Shown one piece after another: positions 22,256 through 27,128 of a stretch of 27,128 nt of DNA (within the stretch, counting starts at the first letter, position 1; the number at the start of each line of letters is the position of its first letter). The stretch is from JAHFJU01 sp964354865 (lineage in GTDB: Bacteria > Patescibacteriota > Gracilibacteria > UBA1369 > UM-FILTER-53-11): positions 1-27,128 of the forward strand of contig CAYHBN010000012.1 of NCBI GenBank assembly GCA_964354865.1. Direction: 5' to 3'. Position numbers and translations under genes: made by a program. The notes beneath the pieces were generated by a model. That model made no database searches. It worked only from the letters and a program-made list of their open reading frames with translations, and was not told the DNA's origin.

Positions 22256-23660
22256 GCAACTTGCATACGGGCCATTGACAGTAAGTATCTGGCCATAAAC
22301 AGGCGACTCCTACTGGGTACGTGTGTTTTGCGAAGAAATAAAAGAATAGAAGCGATAAACAAATAATAGTAAGGGCCGCAAATAAAATAGGCAGTAGTGA
22401 GCTCGGATCAAATCCCACAGCCGATAAACTACCCTTTAAGAGACTTCCTTTATCGGGAGTTAATGAGGGAGCTTTAAGAGAAACCCTCACTTTTGCTTCA
22501 CCAATATTCGTCTTTGAAATTCCGTATGAGAAGAAACCTTTCACCGTATAGGTAGTTTCTTCTGGAAATTTATAATCAATATCAAACTCACCTTCCCCTG
22601 CTCGCGGAACAAAAGCCTCGGTAGATTTTAAGAGGTCAATTTTTTCACCATCTTTATATACCTCTACAGTAAGCAATGTTCTAACTCCCACGTCGCCAAG
22701 ATTGCCGAACACACCATGAATGACCGCCGGCTCATTTGGCTTATACGTAGGCATGGTGTCTCCGTCGGGAATAAATTTATCGAGCTTAAATATACGCAAC
22801 TCACCCTTTTGTGCGAGCGTTCCCTGCGGAACTATTTCGAGAAAAACCTTGTCGGAATCATAAACCAGCTTACCCTCTCTATCGTATACTTTTATGTATG
22901 CGAAGTACCGCCCGATCTTTAGCCTTATATTCGTTAATACGCTTTCTGGCTTTAAGGTGTAAGGGGGAATCATCTCAAGCTTTTCTCCGGGAACCGTCTC
23001 ATTAAATAGAAACTCAGTCCCTTTTTCTTCACGAATTTTTATTTCAACCTTACCTGGTTTCGTTGCAACAGTACCGTTGTTGTCGATAATCAAATTAAAA
23101 GCAATAGGGCTGTCTTCTTCGGCTTTGTTCAAATCGTGCTCTTTTACTTCCCATTTCTCAACCATTTTATTTGTCACGACCATTTCAATGTCGAGCTGTG
23201 CCGCAGAAAGGTTGTACGCACCAGCAAATGATTTTTCAGCTACTTTCTCCACCGCAATTCCACCTGCGAGATCTTGGAGAGCATCCGGAGAAACCTGTGT
23301 CTGTTCGGCACGAATATTCGCCTTGTAACTACCCGCAGAGATGTTTCCCGGAGTCATGGTGAATCTGAGTGTCTTGCCACCTTCGCCTACTTTAAAAAGT
23401 TGAAGCGGGCCATCTGGAAAGGTAATCATGTCTTTTGCCTCACCTTTTGCTGAAAGGCGTAGTACCTCTGGAGCATCGGTACTCGTACGAGAAACTGAAA
23501 AGGTTCGGGTAATCGGAACATTAGAAACAGCGTCTTCCAGAAGAATAATTGAAGGACTAATTCCCGTTGCCTGAACCGTCGAAGGTGCATACAAAAAAAC
23601 CAGCGCTAAAATAAATGTAGAAACGGCGGTAAATTTCGAAAAGTTTTTAAGAGAGAACAT
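22194..23660 (-). CDS. Exported multi-Ig-like protein with TM tail
   Basis: A 488-residue exported protein. The signal peptide covers about residues 1-31 (FILALVFLYAPSTVQA). The mature part begins TGISPSIILLEDAV, closely like the start of the 297-residue protein (LSISPAKLIIDPAV). Three or four beta-sandwich domains of about 100 residues follow, the last near 300-395 (KPNEPAVIHGVFGNLGDVG). A membrane helix (LLPILFAALTIICLSLLFFY) precedes a Cys-containing tail ending in TTNQQKT. The layout suits a surface-anchored scaffold, adhesin or chaperone. A good promoter (TTGAGA-17-TAGAAT) lies upstream, with an A-rich leader of about 22 bases and no Shine-Dalgarno. Its last 62 bases overlap the convergent 21917 gene, so the Thr-rich end is encoded opposite that gene's last membrane helix. 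Confidence 0.85.
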   Translation of the reverse strand: MFSLKNFSKFTAVSTFILALVFLYAPSTVQATGISPSIILLEDAVSNVPITRTFSVSRTSTDAPEVLRLSAKGEAKDMITFPDGPLQLFKVGEGGKTLRFTMTPGNISAGSYKANIRAEQTQVSPDALQDLAGGIAVEKVAEKSFAGAYNLSAAQLDIEMVVTNKMVEKWEVKEHDLNKAEEDSPIAFNLIIDNNGTVATKPGKVEIKIREEKGTEFLFNETVPGEKLEMIPPYTLKPESVLTNIRLKIGRYFAYIKVYDREGKLVYDSDKVFLEIVPQGTLAQKGELRIFKLDKFIPDGDTMPTYKPNEPAVIHGVFGNLGDVGVRTLLTVEVYKDGEKIDLLKSTEAFVPRAGEGEFDIDYKFPEETTYTVKGFFSYGISKTNIGEAKVRVSLKAPSLTPDKGSLLKGSLSAVGFDPSSLLPILFAALTIICLSLLFFYFFAKHTYPVGVACLWPDTYCQWPVCKLPSSKQGTNTTAPITTNQQKT

Positions 23661-23689
23661 TTTTTATTTTTTGTTTATTTGTTCTATGC

Positions 23690-23718
23690 ATTCTACATTA
23701 TTTTGAGGATTTTCTCAA
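23690..23718 (-). promoter_or_regulatory. Promoter for the 488-aa surface protein
   Basis: On the minus strand TTGAGA (23718 to 23713) and TAGAAT (23695 to 23690) are exactly 17 bp apart, with TG just before the -10. Transcription would begin near 23683, giving an A-rich leader of about 22 bases. The element overlaps the last codons of rdgB, so this gene can be expressed apart from the upstream operon. Confidence 0.65.
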
Positions 23719-24349
23719 GCCGATGCATCGCTTTTCCTCGATGGCTGATTTTATTTTTATCTTCAATAGAAAGCGCCGCGTATACGGTATCGAATCCATC
23801 GGGAATGAAACACGATGAAATCGGAATACCAGGTTTGAGCGGAGCGAGCAGTTTTTCGGTGATGATGCCGCTCGTTTCACCCTGAACAATTATGGGAGCT
23901 TCTCGCCCTTCAAAAACACCATTTTTCTCTAGAGCATCGCTCGGCGAATGAGGGAAAACATTTTGTGCGTCTATGAAAGCCGCACAACAGACAAACTTTG
24001 CAGTACGTTTTTCAGATGGAATTTTTGCGATTTCTTCTAAAAAGTGAGCTATCCATTGCTCATCTGAGGCCGCGTGAAGACCTTTCCATCGGCGAGTATA
24101 TACACCAAAGTCGCCCGGAAACGCGTCGACATAGATACCGGAATCTTCGGCGATCGTTGGGAGCCCCGTTTTTCCCTGGAAAAAGCGCGCCTTAATAAGG
24201 GCGTTCTCTTCGTGAGTTACTCCTGTTTCTTCAACATCTTCAGTTATACCGAGCTCTGCGAGTGATACAAATTCGTGAGGCAACCCACCGAGCACCTCGA
24301 GAATTTCAGAAAGTTTGCCTTTGTTATGAGTTGCTATAAGAATGCGCAT
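23693..24349 (-). CDS. rdgB: Non-canonical NTP pyrophosphatase (RdgB/HAM1)
   Basis: This house-cleaning enzyme of the HAM1 family hydrolyses ITP, dITP and XTP to monophosphates. The product is 218 residues. Family features: the N-terminal nucleotide loop (MRILIATHNKGKLSEI), EENALIKARFF, the metal-binding AEDSGIYVDAFPGDFG and the C-terminal SHRGKAM. The usual FGYDP substrate loop is not present in that form; the aligned stretch reads CFIPDGFDTVYAAL, so substrate range may differ. The frame extends upstream to 24403, but the family start is the ATG at 24349. It begins two bases after the stop of the O-antigen-ligase-like gene and is surely co-transcribed with it, although no functional link is obvious. 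Confidence 0.92.
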   Translation of the reverse strand: MRILIATHNKGKLSEILEVLGGLPHEFVSLAELGITEDVEETGVTHEENALIKARFFQGKTGLPTIAEDSGIYVDAFPGDFGVYTRRWKGLHAASDEQWIAHFLEEIAKIPSEKRTAKFVCCAAFIDAQNVFPHSPSDALEKNGVFEGREAPIIVQGETSGIITEKLLAPLKPGIPISSCFIPDGFDTVYAALSIEDKNKISHRGKAMHRLEKILKIM

Positions 24350-24351
24350 AA

Positions 24352-26319
24352 TTAATAGATGGTTGAATTGAGTAGGCTCCACTCTGCTTGTTTTTCTTTC
24401 CAAAGAACATCGAACTCAGATTTCTCTTTCGACATGTTAAGAAGTCCTAATAAAAGCGAAACATACTGAGGATTATCAGACGCAACGGCAAAATGACTGT
24501 TAACTTCGAGTTGAGAGATGTACTCATTAAGCAATACGCTCATACTATTGCCACTACACTCCGCTACCTCTCTTTCGGCTGAGGCAATGGTCAAAACAGC
24601 GGTTGCCTTAGAGTCGTGCATACTACGTAACAGCGCAAAATAGTAATAATAACGCATACTGTTTTTCGGATCCTTCATAATAGAATTGCACAGTGATTCA
24701 TGAGCTTTTTTGTAATCATTTATATCGCCCGTGCGTTCGTAATAGTGAGTTTTATTTACGCCTTCTCGAGCGAACCAATCAGCATCGATTTCGGTACGTA
24801 CAGTATTTTTCGAAAGCTGGGTGCGTTCTTTTTCGAGCCATTGTGTATCGTACGTTTCGTTATATTTAAGCTCGTAATACGAAGACAAAACACGAGACAA
24901 ATCCCTCTTGAAAAATAAATTATTAGCACGTGCTAAATGAATTTCAGAAGTATTTGCCGCCCGCGCGATTTGTAAATCGCGGTTATAATAGGATTCATGC
25001 AAAACAAAAATACTGATTAATGCCATGCCCACACCTACTATGCCAAGGGTGATTTTATATGAATACGTTTCTTCATTTTCGTCACTGCGCTGTTCGCTCG
25101 AACTCAAAAATACTCCGATGAATACGGATAATAATACGTAATTACTAACGACGAAATTAAAGTCGAGCAGGTTGTGAATGAGCGCAGCACAGGCACCGAG
25201 AACAAGCGCCGTAGCAGCGGAATTACGCTGGTTATGTTTCACCGCCCTTACAACGAAAGTCGCGACACCAAGAACAAAAACACCCAACAAGAAAAGAGCG
25301 ATCACTCCATTTTCAACACCCACTTTAAGAAAAATATTATGCGGATGATCTTCATTCACGCCAAACTTTTCTTGATGCTGCGGATACAAAAATCTGAAAC
25401 TTAACACACCTGAACCGAGCAGCGGTTTTTCACGAATCATCTCAACTGAAGCACTCCAATAATCGAGGCGCTCAGTAGCTGAATTAGATCCTTCATCTGC
25501 CGAAAACATGATTTTATCAAAAAGTGACGTTGTTCTAAAATACATGCCGCGAGCGAGCTGGACAGCAGAAAACAAGGCCACCGAAATCATAAGAATTGCA
25601 GCCACACGAAGACCAATTTCGCGAGCCCGTCCATGCCCCCTCATCAAAATTAAAAAGGGAATTAAAATGGCGACCAAACTTATGTACGCAGCGCGTGAAA
25701 ACGAAAGAACAAGTGAGGTAAAAAGTATTGCCGACACCAAAACAAGCACTCGAGATGCCCTCTTCGAAAGTCCCGATTGAAGCGTGTAATACAGAGTTAC
25801 GGGCAGAACCAAAACCAACACATTTGCATACGTATTAAAGGCCGCCTGTTGCAACAATCCAAAATTGAAAAACGTGCCAGCTAACCGCGGAATAGGGCTT
25901 GTAATATAGAAAAATAGCCCCACGACAGAAATAGACAAAACTACGCCGAGCGTTCCTTTAACTAAAAAATCCAGATCCTTTTTTTCGTAAGAAAGCCCCG
26001 AAAAAAGAAACATCATCACTCCCCCGTTCACATACAGTAATAATTCGGAAAGTCCGTATTGCGGCGTAGATCCAAAAATGATTGAAAGTAAAACCGTCAC
26101 GCAAAAAAGTGCATACACGCCGTGCAACCATAAAAAACGCAGCGTAAAATTCTCCTTTTTAAATACCAAAATCCTATTTCGAAATAACACCAATAACGTA
26201 CAAACGGTGGTTGCAAACGTAAGAACAACATGTGACGCGAATGACCCGCCGCCGGCGTTGAAAGCGGCAAAGATGAAAGTTCCCAAGATTATCAGAAAAA
26301 GCGACCGTAATAATGTCAT
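24352..26319 (-). CDS. O-antigen ligase/Wzy-like membrane protein
   Basis: A 655-residue membrane protein with about 13 membrane helices (first LFLIILGTFIFAAFNAG, last near residue 435) and a soluble C-terminal part of about 200 residues. The Wzy/WaaL (PF04932-type) signature is visible: an Arg-containing loop after SFSRAAYISLV, then DYWSASVEMIREKPLLGSGV and DHPHNIFLKVGVENGV. Such proteins polymerise glycan or transfer it from a lipid carrier to lipid A, wall polymer or pilin. The C-terminal region is helical and TPR-like (KKAHESLCNSIMKDPKNSMR). The start is the ATG at 26319; the TTG at 26328 lies inside the -10 box. Being next to the surface-protein genes, glycosylation of those proteins is an attractive but unproven role. 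rdgB follows directly. Confidence 0.85.
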   Translation of the reverse strand: MTLLRSLFLIILGTFIFAAFNAGGGSFASHVVLTFATTVCTLLVLFRNRILVFKKENFTLRFLWLHGVYALFCVTVLLSIIFGSTPQYGLSELLLYVNGGVMMFLFSGLSYEKKDLDFLVKGTLGVVLSISVVGLFFYITSPIPRLAGTFFNFGLLQQAAFNTYANVLVLVLPVTLYYTLQSGLSKRASRVLVLVSAILFTSLVLSFSRAAYISLVAILIPFLILMRGHGRAREIGLRVAAILMISVALFSAVQLARGMYFRTTSLFDKIMFSADEGSNSATERLDYWSASVEMIREKPLLGSGVLSFRFLYPQHQEKFGVNEDHPHNIFLKVGVENGVIALFLLGVFVLGVATFVVRAVKHNQRNSAATALVLGACAALIHNLLDFNFVVSNYVLLSVFIGVFLSSSEQRSDENEETYSYKITLGIVGVGMALISIFVLHESYYNRDLQIARAANTSEIHLARANNLFFKRDLSRVLSSYYELKYNETYDTQWLEKERTQLSKNTVRTEIDADWFAREGVNKTHYYERTGDINDYKKAHESLCNSIMKDPKNSMRYYYYFALLRSMHDSKATAVLTIASAEREVAECSGNSMSVLLNEYISQLEVNSHFAVASDNPQYVSLLLGLLNMSKEKSEFDVLWKEKQAEWSLLNSTIY

Positions 26320-26327
26320 ACTGGTCA

Positions 26328-26333
26328 ATTATA
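26328..26333 (-). promoter_or_regulatory. -10 box, leaderless O-antigen-ligase-like gene
   Basis: A perfect TATAAT on the minus strand (26333 to 26328) ends eight bases before the ATG at 26319, so transcription would start about two bases before the start codon. The -35 region is weak (TGTCTA). It overlaps back to back with the promoter of the divergent nifU-like gene. Confidence 0.6.
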
Positions 26334-26342
26334 TGCGATCTC

Positions 26343-26370
26343 TTGTCATTTAGACAGACCGCGCTACAAT
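26343..26370 (+). promoter_or_regulatory. Promoter, leaderless nifU-like gene
   Basis: TTGTCA (26343-26348) and TACAAT (26365-26370) are 16 bp apart. The -10 ends eight bases before the ATG at 26379, so the transcript should begin about two bases before the start codon. This is the clearest leaderless arrangement in the window. Confidence 0.7.
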
Positions 26371-26378
26371 GAGGCCCC

Positions 26379-26720
26379 ATGTCAAAATCCTCTTCAAAAA
26401 AACTACCCATCGCAGCATCCAGCAATAAGGTCTTTGACCCTAACGCTGAACTTTTTGAAAAGGTAAAAAACTGCATTGAAGAACGCATAAAACCGTTCAT
26501 TCAAATGGATGGTGGCGATATTGAGGTAATCGAATTAGTCAATGGGCCACTCGATGATAAAGGCAAACCGCTCCACAAAATTTTGCGCGTTCAATTACAT
26601 GGCGCGTGTGTCGGCTGCAGTGCGTCGAGCTTTACGCTTCAATTTGGCGTTCAGAACGCGATAAACGAAGAGTTTCCCGAAGAAGATATTATGCTCGAAC
26701 AAATTGGCAGTAACGAGTGA
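26379..26720 (+). CDS. NifU C-terminal-domain Fe-S scaffold protein
   Basis: A 113-residue protein that is a single Nfu/NifU C-terminal domain with an N-terminal extension of about 25 residues. The domain starts near LFEKVKNCIEERIKPFIQ and has the family hallmarks MDGGDIEVIEL and the CxxC cluster ligand site GACVGCSASSFTLQ. Proteins of this type carry a [4Fe-4S] cluster, bridged across a dimer, and pass it to target enzymes. An A-type carrier gene follows 77 bases downstream, so the two likely form one Fe-S assembly and delivery unit. No cysteine desulfurase or SUF/ISC scaffold gene is seen, although the window ends shortly after. The start is fixed by the promoter whose -10 ends eight bases before it. 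Confidence 0.93.
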   Translation: MSKSSSKKLPIAASSNKVFDPNAELFEKVKNCIEERIKPFIQMDGGDIEVIELVNGPLDDKGKPLHKILRVQLHGACVGCSASSFTLQFGVQNAINEEFPEEDIMLEQIGSNE

Positions 26721-26735
26721 AACGAGTTACCTGGA

Positions 26736-26780
26736 GTGCCTTTGGCACGAACCCTCACCCTGCCACCCTGCCACCCTGCC
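26736..26780 (+). repeat. Hairpin and three tandem 8-mers
   Basis: The gap between the two Fe-S genes holds a short hairpin (GTGCC-TTT-GGCAC, 26736-26748) and three perfect tandem copies of ACCCTGCC (26757-26780). The repeat could change copy number by slippage and alter the distance to the downstream gene. No function is evident. Confidence 0.6.
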
Positions 26781-26797
26781 CCCTAACTCAATCCCCT

Positions 26798-27128
26798 ATG
26801 TCCTCTTGTTGCGGCGATGATTCACAAGTTACCGAGGTAACACCGGCTCAATCAAAAACAACCAAAACCATCGACATGACTCACGAGGCGGCAGATTTTG
26901 CGCAAGAGTTAATGACGAAGTACGAGAAAAAAGGATGGGGATTAAAAATCGAGGTTATTCCCGGTGGCTGTGCAGGCTATAAATACTTTATGGATTTTCA
27001 GCAGGAACCAGATAAAGGAGATAAAACCTATGACGTTCACGGCGTTAAGATTTATATGTCACTTTTTTCAGCGGGGCTTATTAAAGGCTCAACGATTGAG
27101 TTTGTTTCGAGTCTTGAATCTACGGGAT
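26798..27128 (+). CDS. A-type Fe-S carrier (HesB/IscA family), partial
   Basis: The frame is open from the ATG at 26798 to the window edge (110 codons), so the C-terminus is missing. After an N-terminal extension of about 26 residues that starts MSSCCGDDSQ, the HesB/IscA domain is clear: MTHEAADFAQELM, then the first conserved cysteine in VIPGGCAGYKYFMDF, then YMSLFSAGLIKGSTIEF. The remaining two cysteines (the CGC motif) should lie just past the window edge. Such proteins bind and hand over Fe-S clusters. The two adjacent cysteines at residues 4-5 are unusual for the family and could be an extra metal or redox site. The upstream gene encodes a NifU-type protein; the two are probably co-transcribed. 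Confidence 0.9.
   Translation, partial: MSSCCGDDSQVTEVTPAQSKTTKTIDMTHEAADFAQELMTKYEKKGWGLKIEVIPGGCAGYKYFMDFQQEPDKGDKTYDVHGVKIYMSLFSAGLIKGSTIEFVSSLESTG

Noticed and set aside
1..27128. CRISPR array, insertion sequence, prophage or plasmid origin
   Set aside because: No evenly spaced repeats, transposase, integrase, phage structural gene or iteron set was seen anywhere in the window.
1..27128. Alternative genetic code with UGA as glycine
   Set aside because: TGA serves as the natural stop of several genes, including the PBP gene and the nifU-like gene, and no gene reads through it.

Overview
The window looks like a stretch of a Patescibacteria (CPR-type) chromosome, possibly near Peregrinibacteria. 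This is inference: I could not compare it with any database. The clues are compact genes with short or negative gaps, many exported proteins I cannot place, a MutY-like glycosylase without an iron-sulfur site, an EF-P with a non-canonical tip, and no clear Shine-Dalgarno sequence in front of any gene I could place. TGA ends several genes (for example those at 14144, 21375 and 26720), so this is not a lineage that reads UGA as glycine.

Layout. Positions 1-1869 (minus) hold an operon of three unrecognised soluble proteins, the last cut by the window edge. 1984-5496 (plus) is pheS-pheT. 5568-7976 encodes a large secreted protein with an Asp/Ala-rich linker and a C-terminal tail like MYXO-CTERM (Cys, hydrophobic stretch, five Arg). 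8049-9569 is a SpeA-type arginine decarboxylase. 9625-11305 is an AT-rich pair of unknown genes, soluble then membrane. 11397-14144 is a class A penicillin-binding protein, facing mutY (14160-15005, minus). tRNA-Pro(GGG) lies at 15206-15280, followed by about 220 bases of small hairpins, an RluA-family pseudouridine synthase and efp.

The most interesting part is 16957-23660, which codes almost only for exported or membrane proteins. It holds an abundant-looking anchored surface protein (18957-20012) with a strong terminator, a Sec-secreted paralogue sharing six cysteines with it (17881-18876), two signal-peptide/beta-sandwich/TM-tail proteins with a shared N-terminal ISP motif (16957-17850 and 22194-23660), a small single-TM protein, an anchored possibly beta-propeller protein, a signal peptidase I and a two-TM protein. 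An O-antigen-ligase/Wzy-type membrane protein and an RdgB pyrophosphatase follow at 23693-26319. I read this as a candidate surface-filament or surface-layer locus with its own processing and perhaps glycosylation functions. The last genes (26379-27128) are a NifU-type scaffold and an A-type Fe-S carrier.

Expression. Several genes have a sigma-70-like -10 box ending only 6-13 bases before the start codon, sometimes with a -35 box at 16-17 bp or a TGn extension. This suggests leaderless transcripts are common here and replace Shine-Dalgarno initiation. That reading also moved four starts away from the longest reading frame (11397, 15005, 21917, 26319).
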